From assembly GCF_009741375.1 (NCBI RefSeq), contig NZ_WOWP01000054.1, positions 120,945-184,944 on the forward strand: DNA of 64,000 nucleotides. Direction: 5' to 3'. The position numbers were made by a program, and so were the translations under genes. Positions 46,017-54,715 of the stretch are shown one piece after another (position 1 is the first letter of the stretch; every line of letters begins with the position of its first letter). The stretch is from Flavobacterium rakeshii. GTDB lineage: Bacteria; Bacteroidota; Bacteroidia; Flavobacteriales; Flavobacteriaceae. Below the pieces are notes generated by a model. It ran no database searches. It had not been told where the DNA came from and saw only the letters and a list, made by a program, of their open reading frames with translations.

Positions 46017-47453
46017 ATGGACGTATCATTTATACTTATCACTTTACTGATTGGAGCTGCAGCTACTTATTTTGCAGGAAATAAATGGGCTTCAAAAGTC
46101 GCACTGTTATTTAGTGTCGTAGCTTTTGCTGTCACGCTTTATACAGTAAACCTACTAAACAACGGTGAAAACGTAAGCTTTTTAAAAAACTGGATTAGAA
46201 ATCCAAGAATAACCTTTAACCTTATTGGTGACGGACTGTCGCTTATAATGGTATTGCTTACCACATCACTAACAGCAATTATAATACTTGCTACACTAAA
46301 AAATACGTTTAAAAACGCCAAATCCTTTTACGCACTTATACTATTTATGGCATTTGCCATGGTGGGTACATTTTTAAGTGCAGATGGATTTTTATACTAC
46401 ATATTCTGGGAACTTTCGCTAATTCCTATTTACTTTATAGCTCTTATTTGGGGTGGTGGTGAAGCTGAAGCCAGAAAAAAAGATGTTATCAAATTTTTCA
46501 TCTACACATTTGCAGGTTCTCTGTTTATGCTTGTGGCATTTATTTACCTGTATCAAAAAACAGGATCTTTTGCAAACGGAGCATTTACAAGAATAAATCT
46601 TACAGACAAAGAGCAGTTTTGGATTTTTCTTGCTTTCTTCCTGGCTTATGCTATTAAAATTCCTATTATACCTTTCCATACATGGCAGGCAAACGTGTAC
46701 CAAAAAGCACCGTCTGCAGGTACAATGTTGCTATCGGGTATTATGCTGAAAATGGCAATATACAGTATTATAAGATGGCAGCTTCCTATAGCTCCGGCTC
46801 CGGCAAAAGAGTATATGAATGTATTGATTATACTATGTGTGGCTGGTGTTATTTATGGTTCAATACTGGCATTAAAACAGCAGGATCTTAAAAAATTACT
46901 GGCATACTCATCTCTTGCCCACGTTGGTCTTATTGCAGCAGGTGCCTATACCCTTACTCTTGATGGTTTAAGAGGTGCAGTACTGCAAATGATTGCCCAC
47001 GGTTTTGTTGTGGTAGGCCTTTTCTATGCTGCAGAAATTATCATCCGCAGATATAATACTACCGAGATAAGCGAAATGGGAGGTATACGTATACAAACCC
47101 CGCGTTTCACCTCTATGTTCATGATACTGGTACTGGCTTCTGTTGCGCTGCCTGCTACCTTTAACTTTATTGGAGAATTTGAATTACTTTACAGTTTAGC
47201 GCAAACCAATGTATGGATTGCCGTACTGGGAGGTACAACCATAATATTAGGTGCATTTTATATGCTTAGAATGTTCCAGCAGGTAATGCTTGGTGAGCAA
47301 AATGCTAAGCCGTTTGCCGATGTTACTTTTGGTGAAGGTTTTGCATTTGTGGCTATAATAGGTGTTTTATTGTTCTTTGGTTTATATCCTAAACCGATAA
47401 TAGACTTTATCACGCCGGCACTAGAGAATACATTAAATTTAATAAACAGATAA
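46017..47453 (+). CDS. nuoM: NADH-quinone oxidoreductase subunit M
   Basis: The 478-residue antiporter-like subunit has a helix-5 Glu in FWELSLIPIYFIALIWGG. KIPIIPFHTWQANVYQKAPSAGTMLLSGIMLKMAIYS and KKLLAYSSLAHVGLIAAGAY carry Lys residues for ion transfer. Length is slightly short of 500, within the family range. Confidence 0.97.
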   Translation: MDVSFILITLLIGAAATYFAGNKWASKVALLFSVVAFAVTLYTVNLLNNGENVSFLKNWIRNPRITFNLIGDGLSLIMVLLTTSLTAIIILATLKNTFKNAKSFYALILFMAFAMVGTFLSADGFLYYIFWELSLIPIYFIALIWGGGEAEARKKDVIKFFIYTFAGSLFMLVAFIYLYQKTGSFANGAFTRINLTDKEQFWIFLAFFLAYAIKIPIIPFHTWQANVYQKAPSAGTMLLSGIMLKMAIYSIIRWQLPIAPAPAKEYMNVLIILCVAGVIYGSILALKQQDLKKLLAYSSLAHVGLIAAGAYTLTLDGLRGAVLQMIAHGFVVVGLFYAAEIIIRRYNTTEISEMGGIRIQTPRFTSMFMILVLASVALPATFNFIGEFELLYSLAQTNVWIAVLGGTTIILGAFYMLRMFQQVMLGEQNAKPFADVTFGEGFAFVAIIGVLLFFGLYPKPIIDFITPALENTLNLINR

Positions 47454-47469
47454 TTAAGCCCGATAAGAA

Positions 47470-48864
47470 ATGACTACATTAATAGCTATTGCAGGATTAG
47501 GGATTATATGCCTTATAGCTGAAATTTTCAACCTGAGAAAAGCAATTGTACCGGTTACTATTATCGGTCTATTGGCTATACTGTGCCTAAACGTGGTAAG
47601 TATACCAGGTGTCCATGTGGCTAATTTAAATATGGAGGAACGTTCGTTTTACAACAACATGATTGTGCAAAACAATTATGCTATACTTTTCTCTTCGCTG
47701 TTTATACTGCTTACTATATTCTTAGTGGCATTAAGCCCTGACTTCCATAAAGAACACAAAGCCAAGTTATCTGATTTTATTTCTATAAAACTGTTCCTGC
47801 TTGCAGGTGCTGTAGCAATGGTTTCTTTTGGCAATATGGCGATGTTCTTCCTTGGTATAGAAATTTTATCCATATCGCTTTATATACTTGCTGCCAGCGA
47901 GCCTAAAAACGTTAGCAGTAATGAAGCAGGTATGAAATACTTCCTTATGGGATCGTTTGCCTCAGGTTTTATCCTGTTTGGTATCGCTTTAATATATGGT
48001 GCTACCGGAGCCTTTGACATTACTGCAATTTATGAAGCTGTAAGTACAGGTGCTGCAAAAGGATGGTTTTTCCCTGGTGTTGTACTATTAACCATAGGAT
48101 TACTGTTTAAAATAGCAGCTGTACCATTCCACTTCTGGGCTCCCGATGTATATGAAGGATCTCCTGCCTTAACTACAGCTACCATGAGTACGCTGGCTAA
48201 AGTTGCGGCAATGGCTGCCTTTTATAAACTAATGAGAGGTATTAACCTGGAGGTACCGGGAACGTATGTAACCGTACTTATAATAGTTTCTGCATTATCT
48301 ATGTTTGTAGGTAACCTTACAGCATTAAAACAAAATAATGTTAAGCGTATGCTTGCATTCTCGGGTATATCACATGCCGGTTTTATGCTAATGGTGTTCC
48401 TTAATCCACCGGTAACAGCAGGTACTTTATTTTACTATGCAGCAGCCTATACCCTTGCCGGTATTGCAGCCTTTGCTGTAGTGATAAGCGTTTGTGGTGA
48501 TAAGAGAAATGAAGAAAGCTTTAAGTTTAACGGACTAGGTAAAACAAACCCGTTAATGGCAGCCGTACTTACATGCGCATTGCTATCTATGGCAGGTATA
48601 CCTATTTTCTCTGGGTTCTTCGCTAAATTCTTCCTGTTTAACCAGGCATTAAAAGCCGGACAGGTTGCTATTGTTATCATAGCTGTGGTAAACTCTATAA
48701 TAAGTGTGGGGTACTACTTTAAACTTATTCTTGCTATGTACACAAAAGAAAGTACCGAAGAAAAACAGGCAGTTCCGTTTGCTTATACAGCTGTGGCTGT
48801 AGTTGCAATACTACTTAACATCCTGTTAGGTATTTTCCCTGATATGGTTTTAGGTTACTTATAG
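47470..48864 (+). CDS. nuoN: NADH-quinone oxidoreductase subunit N
   Basis: The 464-residue antiporter-like subunit has a helix-5 Glu in FLGIEILSISLYILA. KIAAVPFHFWAPDVYEGSPALTTATMSTLAKVAAMAA and NVKRMLAFSGISHAGFMLM are NuoN signatures. It is the last gene of the complex I operon and is followed by a strong terminator. Confidence 0.97.
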   Translation: MTTLIAIAGLGIICLIAEIFNLRKAIVPVTIIGLLAILCLNVVSIPGVHVANLNMEERSFYNNMIVQNNYAILFSSLFILLTIFLVALSPDFHKEHKAKLSDFISIKLFLLAGAVAMVSFGNMAMFFLGIEILSISLYILAASEPKNVSSNEAGMKYFLMGSFASGFILFGIALIYGATGAFDITAIYEAVSTGAAKGWFFPGVVLLTIGLLFKIAAVPFHFWAPDVYEGSPALTTATMSTLAKVAAMAAFYKLMRGINLEVPGTYVTVLIIVSALSMFVGNLTALKQNNVKRMLAFSGISHAGFMLMVFLNPPVTAGTLFYYAAAYTLAGIAAFAVVISVCGDKRNEESFKFNGLGKTNPLMAAVLTCALLSMAGIPIFSGFFAKFFLFNQALKAGQVAIVIIAVVNSIISVGYYFKLILAMYTKESTEEKQAVPFAYTAVAVVAILLNILLGIFPDMVLGYL

Positions 48865-48884
48865 TAAATAACAAAACGATATAA

Positions 48885-48915
48885 AAAATGCCCGTTTAAA
48901 AAACGGGCATTTTTA
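48885..48915. terminator. bidirectional terminator of nuo operon and SDR gene
   Basis: The stem AAAATGCCCGTTT / AAACGGGCATTTT with loop AAA is flanked by A-run and T-run. Confidence 0.9.
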
Positions 48916-48936
48916 TTTTATATACTTTCCCCTCTA

Positions 48937-49689
48937 TTATATTGAAGTATATCCGCCATCGGCGATAACATAGCTTCCGGTAGTGAACGATGATTTTTCC
49001 GAACTTAAAAAGGTAACAAGCTCAGCTATCTCCTGCGGAGTACCCAGCCTGTTCATAGTACTTTTTGAAGCTACAGCTTCCATCATATCTTTATTCAAAT
49101 GATCTGTTAATAATGGGGTTTCAATATAACCCGGTCCTACCGCATTACATCTAATGTTTTTTTGACCGTATTCGGCTGCAATATTTTTGGTAAGACCAAC
49201 AACCCCATGTTTAGAGGCTGTATACGCCGGACTGTTTGGCGCAGCTACCGTACCGTGTATAGAAGCAATATTTACAATACTTCCCCCACCGTTTTTCATC
49301 ATTTGCTCAATCTGGTAACGACAGGCATAAAACACTCCGCTAAGGTTAAGAGCAATCACTCTGTCCCAACCATCAATATCATACTCACCCGTTGGCGCGG
49401 CAGGTCCGCCCATACCCGCATTGTTACAGGCAACATCAAGCCTGCCATATTTGGCTACAACCGCCTCAACCAGTTTTTTGTTATCCTCAGCCTTAGAAGA
49501 ATCTGCCTTAATAAAAAAAGCCTCTCCTCCGGCTTTCTTAATAGCGGCTACAGTTTCCTCGCCATGCGCTTCGTTAATATCGGTAATTACAACTTTTGCA
49601 CCTTCGCGGGCATATGTTTCTGCAACGGCTCTTCCTATCCCCGATCCCGCACCGGAAACAACAGCCACTTTATCTTTTAATAATGACAT
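48937..49689 (-). CDS. short-chain dehydrogenase/reductase (SDR)
   Basis: The 250-residue classical SDR has a Rossmann GAGSGIGRAVAE (Gly motif, residues 14-25). An acidic residue at the end of beta-2 in VVITDINEA suggests NAD preference. CNNAGMGGPA, the catalytic Ser region NIASIHGT, and YTASKHG (Tyr and Lys near 155 and 159) are present. The C-terminal GGYTSI ending is typical. Substrate is unknown; relatives are often called glucose 1-dehydrogenase or 3-oxoacyl-ACP reductase by similarity only. It is monocistronic and divergent from umuC. Confidence 0.93.
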   Translation of the reverse strand: MSLLKDKVAVVSGAGSGIGRAVAETYAREGAKVVITDINEAHGEETVAAIKKAGGEAFFIKADSSKAEDNKKLVEAVVAKYGRLDVACNNAGMGGPAAPTGEYDIDGWDRVIALNLSGVFYACRYQIEQMMKNGGGSIVNIASIHGTVAAPNSPAYTASKHGVVGLTKNIAAEYGQKNIRCNAVGPGYIETPLLTDHLNKDMMEAVASKSTMNRLGTPQEIAELVTFLSSEKSSFTTGSYVIADGGYTSI

Positions 49690-49795
49690 ATTTTATGTTT
49701 TAAATTGTCTTATAAATTTACGGATAAAAGTCCGTTATACCCCACCATACAAGGGTTTTAGACTTTTTTTAACTGAAAAAGAAAAATCGTATAAT

Positions 49796-49832
49796 ATTAT
49801 TTTCTTATATAAGAGAAAATAATCTAAATTTG
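49796..49832 (+). promoter_or_regulatory. umuC promoter with palindromic operator candidate
   Basis: A perfect 10-bp inverted repeat, ATTATTTTCT (49796-49805) and AGAAAATAAT (49814-49823), is separated by 8 bases. Its right arm touches the -7 element TAAATTTG (49825-49832), and its left arm covers the expected -33 position. The ATG follows four bases after the -7 box, so the transcript should have almost no leader. Confidence 0.7.
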
Positions 49833-49836
49833 TACT

Positions 49837-51111
49837 ATGTATGCACTAATTGACTGTAATAACTTTTACGTTTCCTGCGAAAGAGCTTTCCAGCCCCAAT
49901 GGCAGGATAAACCAGTTGTAGTACTCTCTAACAATGACGGGTGTATCATATCAAGAAGTGAAGAAGCAAAAGCTCTTGGTGTACCAATGGCCTCGCCTGA
50001 ATTCAAGATAAGGGAACTGTTACAACAAAATAGTGTAAAAGTATTTTCATCCAATTATCCTCTGTATGGTGACCTGAGCGAAAGAGTTATGAAAATTATG
50101 GAAGGATTTACCCCAAATGTAGAAGTATACAGTATAGACGAAGCATTTTTGGATTTTAACGGCATTGAGGTGACCGACTTCTATACCTATGGAGCTAAAA
50201 TGAAAGAAAGGGTTTGGAAATGGGTTGGCCTGCCTATATGTGTTGGATTTGCTCCTACCAAGACATTATCAAAGGCAGCTAACAGGATTGCCAAAAAATA
50301 TCAGGAAAAAACCGGAGGCGTATATGTAATAGATACCAATGAAAAACGCCTAAAAGCGATAAAGTGGCTTAAAATAGAAGATGTTTGGGGCATTGGTTAC
50401 CGAACCGTAAAAAAACTAAAAGCGAGAAATGTAAATACGGCTTACGATTTCACCCTACCCCATGTAGAACCCTGGATAAGAAAAGAAATGGGCGTAGTAG
50501 GCATGCGTATTAAGTATGAACTGGAAGGAAATTCTGCTATTGGCGACGGACAGGTACCGGAAGTAAGAAGAAGCATTGCCACCACGCGTACTTTCCCGAA
50601 ACAGATAACCGACTTTGATTTACTACGCGAACGTATTACCACATTTGCTATGGTCACTGCCGAAAAACTGAGAAAACAAAAAAGCTGCTGCCAAACCATT
50701 ATTGTAACCCTTGTGGCCGATAAGCATAAAACCGACACCTCAAAGTATTATTACAGCAGGGCTTTGTTACTGCCGTTTGCCACACAGTCGGGCATTACAA
50801 TTAGCAATACTGCCCTATCGTTAACAAAGAGCCTATTACCGGAAACGGGAGCTATAAAATTTAAAAAAGCAGGAGTTATCGTATCAGACCTTATCCCCGA
50901 AAATACCCGTCAGTTTAACTTATTTACAGACGAAAATCCAAAACACATGTCTCTCATGAAAACACTGGACAGGGTGAATGCAAAAATGGGCGAACGCATA
51001 ATACGACTCGCCTCACAGGAAAAAAAGACATGGGACATGAAGCAAAACATGCTCTCACCCAGATATACCACTAATATTAACGAAATATTGCAGATAGATG
51101 TTGACAGTTAG
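49837..51111 (+). CDS. umuC: Y-family DNA polymerase, UmuC-like
   Basis: The 424-residue translesion polymerase has DCNNFYVSCERAFQP (residues 6-20) with the first metal ligand, YSIDEAFLDF (about 98-107) with the catalytic Asp-Glu, PICVGFAPTKTLSKAANRIAK, and a helix-hairpin-helix IEDVWGIGYRT. The C-terminal DUF4113-type region ends in MSPRYTTNI-like sequence (LSPRYTTNINEIL), which is typical of UmuC rather than DinB. It overlaps umuD by 14 bases. The order umuC-umuD is opposite to that in E. coli. Control by an SOS-type repressor at the upstream palindrome is inferred. Confidence 0.94.
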   Translation: MYALIDCNNFYVSCERAFQPQWQDKPVVVLSNNDGCIISRSEEAKALGVPMASPEFKIRELLQQNSVKVFSSNYPLYGDLSERVMKIMEGFTPNVEVYSIDEAFLDFNGIEVTDFYTYGAKMKERVWKWVGLPICVGFAPTKTLSKAANRIAKKYQEKTGGVYVIDTNEKRLKAIKWLKIEDVWGIGYRTVKKLKARNVNTAYDFTLPHVEPWIRKEMGVVGMRIKYELEGNSAIGDGQVPEVRRSIATTRTFPKQITDFDLLRERITTFAMVTAEKLRKQKSCCQTIIVTLVADKHKTDTSKYYYSRALLLPFATQSGITISNTALSLTKSLLPETGAIKFKKAGVIVSDLIPENTRQFNLFTDENPKHMSLMKTLDRVNAKMGERIIRLASQEKKTWDMKQNMLSPRYTTNINEILQIDVDS

Positions 51112-51547
51112 TAATAAATACAGGGCGCTTAATGTATATGCTCCCGATATGGAAAGTAAAAACGGACTACCATTTGTTTCTCATGGGGTATCGGCAGGAT
51201 TTCCGTCTCCTGCGCAGGATTTTATGGAAACAAGAATAGATCTCAATAAAGAGCTCTCTAAAAATCCGTTAAGCACTTTTTATATAAGGGTATCGGGCAA
51301 TTCTATGATCGATGCCGGTATAAACAATGCCGACATACTGGTGGTAGACCGCAGCCTGGAACCCGGAAACGGAAAAATAGCCGTATGTCTTATAGATGGT
51401 GAGTTTACCGTTAAAAGACTATTAACCGAAACCGACAGCTTATACCTTATGCCCGAAAATAAAGCTTATAAACCTTTAAAGGTCACCGAAGAAAATCAGT
51501 TTATGGTTTGGGGAATAGTAACTTATGTGATAAAGAAAATACAATAA
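51098..51547 (+). CDS. umuD: UmuD-like self-cleaving protein (S24 peptidase)
   Basis: The 149-residue protein has the S24 fold. The cleavage site is Ala33-Gly34 in GVSAGFPSP, the catalytic Ser69 is in RVSGNSMIDAGI, and Lys107 is in GEFTVKRLL. After cleavage it would activate the polymerase encoded by umuC. There is no N-terminal helix-turn-helix, so it is not LexA. It is translationally coupled to umuC and ends before a hairpin terminator. Confidence 0.94.
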   Translation: MLTVSNKYRALNVYAPDMESKNGLPFVSHGVSAGFPSPAQDFMETRIDLNKELSKNPLSTFYIRVSGNSMIDAGINNADILVVDRSLEPGNGKIAVCLIDGEFTVKRLLTETDSLYLMPENKAYKPLKVTEENQFMVWGIVTYVIKKIQ

Positions 51548-51550
51548 AAA

Positions 51551-51581
51551 AAACCCGAAAGCTATATGCTAACGGGTTTTT
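51551..51581. terminator. bidirectional terminator (umuD and tRNA-Leu)
   Basis: The stem AAACCCG / CGGGTTT contains an inner AGC / GCT pair, flanked by A-run and T-run. Confidence 0.8.
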
Positions 51582-51582
51582 G

Positions 51583-51662
51583 TACCTGGAGTGGGAATCG
51601 AACCCACACACCGTAGTACACGAGTTTGAGTCGTGCGCGTCTACCAATTCCGCCATCCAGGC
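51583..51662 (-). tRNA. tRNA-Leu (anticodon CAA)
   Basis: The reverse complement folds as a class II tRNA. The acceptor GCCTGGA pairs with TCCAGGT (G-U at the first pair), the D arm has GGCGGAATTGGTAGACGC, the anticodon loop is CTCAAAC with anticodon CAA, and the T arm is GTGGG-TTCGATT-CCCAC. The CCA is not fully encoded, unlike the tRNA-Ser in this window. Confidence 0.94.
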
Positions 51663-51754
51663 TATTAACGGTTATTGTGGCTGCAAATGTAAAAAATAAT
51701 TCCAATTGAGCCGAAAAATAACCCAAAAAAACTTCCAGAGTTCAATTAAATTCC

Positions 51755-51762
51755 TAAATTTG
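51755..51762 (+). promoter_or_regulatory. -7 promoter element of prs
   Basis: TAAATTTG matches TAnnTTTG, 52 bases before the prs ATG. The -33 box is unclear. Confidence 0.5.
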
Positions 51763-51814
51763 CACCTCGTTTACGAAAACAACACACTAAATAACTACAA
51801 AACAAGTATTTAAG

Positions 51815-52756
51815 ATGTCATACATGGAGCCGGAAGCAAAGATATTTTCATGTTCTAACAGTGTATATCTGGCAGAAAAAATCGCCAAAAGTTACGGTAT
51901 AGAATTAGGTAAAGTTACCTTTTCAGAGTACAGTGACGGCGAGTTTCAACCATCATTTGAAGAGTCTATAAGGGGACTTCGTGTTTTCCTTGTTTGCTCT
52001 ACTTTCCCAAGTTCAGACAATTTAATGGAATTATTACTGATGATAGATGCTGCTAAAAGAGCATCTGCAAGACACATCACTGCAGTAATACCTTACTTTG
52101 GATGGGCAAGACAGGACAGAAAAGACAAACCAAGGGTTCCGATAGGAGCTAAACTGGTTGCTAAGCTTCTTGAATCAGCAGGCGCTACAAGAATCATGAC
52201 TATGGATCTTCACGCTGACCAAATTCAGGGCTTCTTCGAAAAACCGGTAGACCACCTGTTTGCATCTACAATATTCTTACCATACGTTAAGAGTCTTAAC
52301 CTTGAAAACCTTACCATCGCCTCTCCGGATATGGGTGGTTCAAAAAGAGCTTATGCTTATTCTAAATTCTTAGGATCAGACGTAGTTATTTGCTACAAGC
52401 AAAGAAAAGAAGCTAACGTTATCGAAACTATGGAGGTTATTGGTGATGTTAAAGGTCGTAACATTATCCTTGTTGACGATATGGTTGACACAGGAGGCAC
52501 ACTTACAAAAGCTGCCGATATGATGATGGAAAGAGGTGCATTAAGCGTAAGAGCGATATGTACACACCCTATCCTATCTGGTAGTGCTTATGAGAAAATC
52601 GAAAACTCTCAGCTTCTTGAACTGATTGTTACCGACAGTATTCCGCTTAAAAAAGAGAGCAGCAAAATACGCGTAGTTACGTGTGCTGAACTGTTTGCTG
52701 ATGTAATGCACAAAGTAAACAGCAACAACTCAATAAGCGGTAAATTTTTAATGTAA
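51815..52756 (+). CDS. prs: ribose-phosphate pyrophosphokinase
   Basis: The 313-residue enzyme makes PRPP from ribose 5-phosphate and ATP for nucleotide, His and Trp synthesis. RQDRKDKPRVPIGAKLVAKLL contains the ATP and flexible-loop residues. TMDLHADQIQGFF is the metal-binding loop, and NIILVDDMVDTGGTLTKAA is the PRPP-binding loop. Length matches the class I family (310-320). It probably forms a transcript with rplY and pth. Confidence 0.96.
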   Translation: MSYMEPEAKIFSCSNSVYLAEKIAKSYGIELGKVTFSEYSDGEFQPSFEESIRGLRVFLVCSTFPSSDNLMELLLMIDAAKRASARHITAVIPYFGWARQDRKDKPRVPIGAKLVAKLLESAGATRIMTMDLHADQIQGFFEKPVDHLFASTIFLPYVKSLNLENLTIASPDMGGSKRAYAYSKFLGSDVVICYKQRKEANVIETMEVIGDVKGRNIILVDDMVDTGGTLTKAADMMMERGALSVRAICTHPILSGSAYEKIENSQLLELIVTDSIPLKKESSKIRVVTCAELFADVMHKVNSNNSISGKFLM

Positions 52757-52786
52757 TTTATTTTTATTAATTAATATATTTCACAA

Positions 52787-53392
52787 ATGAAATCAATTAC
52801 GATCAAAGGATCTGAAAGAGAAAGCGTGGGCAAAGCGGCAACGCGTGCGGCACGTAATGCTGGAATGGTACCTTGCGTGTTATACGGAGGAGATCAGCCA
52901 GTACACTTTACTGCAGAAGAAAAAGGATTTAAAAGCCTTGTTTACACTCCAAACGTACACACTGTGGTAATTGACCTTAACGGTAAAACTTACAACGCTA
53001 TCCTACAGGATATCCAATTCCACCCTGTAAACGATAAAATTCTACACATCGATTTCTACCAATTAAGCGATGAGAAAGAAATCACTATGGAAGTACCGGT
53101 TAAAGTTATTGGTAACTCTAAAGGTGTTATGGCTGGTGGTGTTTTACGTCTTAACCAACGTAAACTTAAAGTTAGAGCTTTACCTGCTAACCTTCCTGAC
53201 TTCGTTGAAGCAGATATCACTAACCTTGAAATGGGTAACAAACTTTATGTTACTGAAGTTCCTTCAGATAACTTCAAGTTACTTCACCCGGACAACACTG
53301 TTGTTGCACAGGTAAGAATATCACGTGCTGCAATGAAAGCTGCTCAGGAAGCTGCAAAAGCTGCAAAAGAAGCTACAAAGAAGAAAAAATAA
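52787..53392 (+). CDS. rplY: 50S ribosomal protein L25/Ctc
   Basis: The 201-residue protein has the two-domain L25/TL5 (Ctc) form: an N-terminal 5S-rRNA-binding domain ([32 protein letters not shown]) and a C-terminal beta domain, ending in a Lys/Ala-rich tail ([13 protein letters not shown]). It lies 30 bases downstream of prs, a conserved pairing with pth following. A terminator directly after it limits read-through. Confidence 0.95.
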   Translation: MKSITIKGSERESVGKAATRAARNAGMVPCVLYGGDQPVHFTAEEKGFKSLVYTPNVHTVVIDLNGKTYNAILQDIQFHPVNDKILHIDFYQLSDEKEITMEVPVKVIGNSKGVMAGGVLRLNQRKLKVRALPANLPDFVEADITNLEMGNKLYVTEVPSDNFKLLHPDNTVVAQVRISRAAMKAAQEAAKAAKEATKKKK

Positions 53393-53411
53393 TCAATCTT
53401 CTATCATACAG

Positions 53412-53440
53412 AAAAGCGTCCTACACAGGACGCTTTTTTT
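53412..53440 (+). terminator. Rho-independent terminator after rplY
   Basis: The stem AAAGCGTCCT / AGGACGCTTT with loop ACAC is followed by a T run. Confidence 0.9.
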
Positions 53441-53456
53441 TATTCTGGTTATTAGC

Positions 53457-53464
53457 TATTTTTG
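53457..53464 (+). promoter_or_regulatory. -7 promoter element of pth
   Basis: TATTTTTG matches TAnnTTTG and lies only 4 bases before the first ATG of pth (53469). Confidence 0.45.
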
Positions 53465-53468
53465 AACC

Positions 53469-54092
53469 ATGAAATGGCTTACAAACCTTTTTAAACAAAA
53501 CACGACAGTACACACTACCAATCCTATGAAAAAATATCTTATAGCAGGCCTGGGCAATATAGGTGCCGAATATGTAAACACACGCCATAATATTGGTTTT
53601 AAAGTGGTAGACAGGCTCGCACAACAGGAAGGAGAATCGTTTGAAACAGCTAAACTGGGCGCATTGGCACAGGTAAAAGTAAAAGGAAGAACTCTTTTCC
53701 TGCTAAAACCCAACACCTACATGAACCTTAGCGGCAAGGCTATAAAATACTGGATGGATAAAGAAAATATCCCTAAAGAAAACCTGCTTGTGGTTACTGA
53801 TGATCTTAACCTTCCTTTCGGAACAATACGAATGAAAGCTAAAGGTAGTGACGGAGGTCATAACGGACTTAAAAACATACAGCAGATACTTAACTCGGCA
53901 GAATACCCTCGTTTTCGTTTCGGGATAAGCGATGAGTTTAAAAAAGGACAACAGGTAGATTATGTTTTAGGTGATTGGAGCGAAGAGGAAAAAGCAAAAC
54001 TCTCTGAAAGACTGGATGTAGCCTGCGAAGCAATTAAATCGTTTGCCCTTGCCGGCCTTAACAATACCATGAATACTTTTAATGGTAAATAA
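53469..54092 (+). CDS. pth: peptidyl-tRNA hydrolase
   Basis: The enzyme frees peptidyl-tRNA stalled off ribosomes. The family core starts KKYLIAGLGNIGAEYVNTRHNIGF with catalytic His in TRHN. FLLKPNTYMNLSG, VVTDDLNLPFGTIRMKAKGSDGGHNGLKNI and FRFGISDEF follow. From the first ATG the protein is 207 residues. An inner ATG at 53526 gives 188 residues, the more typical length and start. A -7 promoter box four bases before 53469 implies either a leaderless mRNA or a 50-60 base leader for the inner start. I report the longer frame, but the start is uncertain. Confidence 0.92.
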   Translation: MKWLTNLFKQNTTVHTTNPMKKYLIAGLGNIGAEYVNTRHNIGFKVVDRLAQQEGESFETAKLGALAQVKVKGRTLFLLKPNTYMNLSGKAIKYWMDKENIPKENLLVVTDDLNLPFGTIRMKAKGSDGGHNGLKNIQQILNSAEYPRFRFGISDEFKKGQQVDYVLGDWSEEEKAKLSERLDVACEAIKSFALAGLNNTMNTFNGK

Positions 54093-54169
54093 TTCCTAAT
54101 TACAATAGTGATTTAACCATTAATATGTAATTTGGCGTAAAGTTTGTTTTTATAAACTAAAATAAAATT

Positions 54170-54664
54170 ATGAAAAAACTTACTATAGCTCTAGCCTTTG
54201 CTGCTGTGCTTACTGCATGCGGAGGTCAAAAAACCCTTTTACAATCTGGTAAGTATAACCTGCAAAGTGAATGCCCTGCAAATGGCGACTGTACTTTTAC
54301 AGTGGCAAAAGATACTAGCATGACCCTAACTGAAGACGGGGTAGGTAAAATACGTTACAATATGACCAGCCATGAAGGCAGAAGTATTTTGACTTACAAA
54401 TACAATAAAAAGTCAGACCCCCGCGCTCAGGATGATTTCTATAGCGAAGAAGTAATTATAGAAACCAACAGTGATGTTGCTTCACTAAACAAAGACAGTG
54501 ATATAAAAATGCTGTTTGGAGTATTTTGCTATTGTAAAGGTATAGCAGGATACTATGAAGTAAAAGACGGTTATGCCGAATACAGGGATGGCAAAGTAAT
54601 TATAACCGTACCAAAGGTTATTGAAAATCAAAAAACCAATATCATTATAACTGATATAAAGTAA
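54170..54664 (+). CDS. lipoprotein of unknown function
   Basis: The 164-residue product has lipobox LTAC (Cys near residue 17) after a short hydrophobic core. The mature part contains a Cys pair (SECPANGDC) and another (FCYCKG) and is beta-rich. There is no recognised domain. It is a single gene converging on the metalloprotease gene across a shared terminator. Confidence 0.75.
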   Translation: MKKLTIALAFAAVLTACGGQKTLLQSGKYNLQSECPANGDCTFTVAKDTSMTLTEDGVGKIRYNMTSHEGRSILTYKYNKKSDPRAQDDFYSEEVIIETNSDVASLNKDSDIKMLFGVFCYCKGIAGYYEVKDGYAEYRDGKVIITVPKVIENQKTNIIITDIK

Positions 54665-54697
54665 AAAAGGCGCTTAAATTAAATAAGCGCCTTTTTA
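54665..54697. terminator. bidirectional terminator
   Basis: The stem AAAAGGCGCTTA / TAAGCGCCTTTT lies between the lipoprotein gene and the metalloprotease gene. Confidence 0.88.
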
Positions 54698-54715
54698 ATA
54701 TCTGTTAAATAATGA

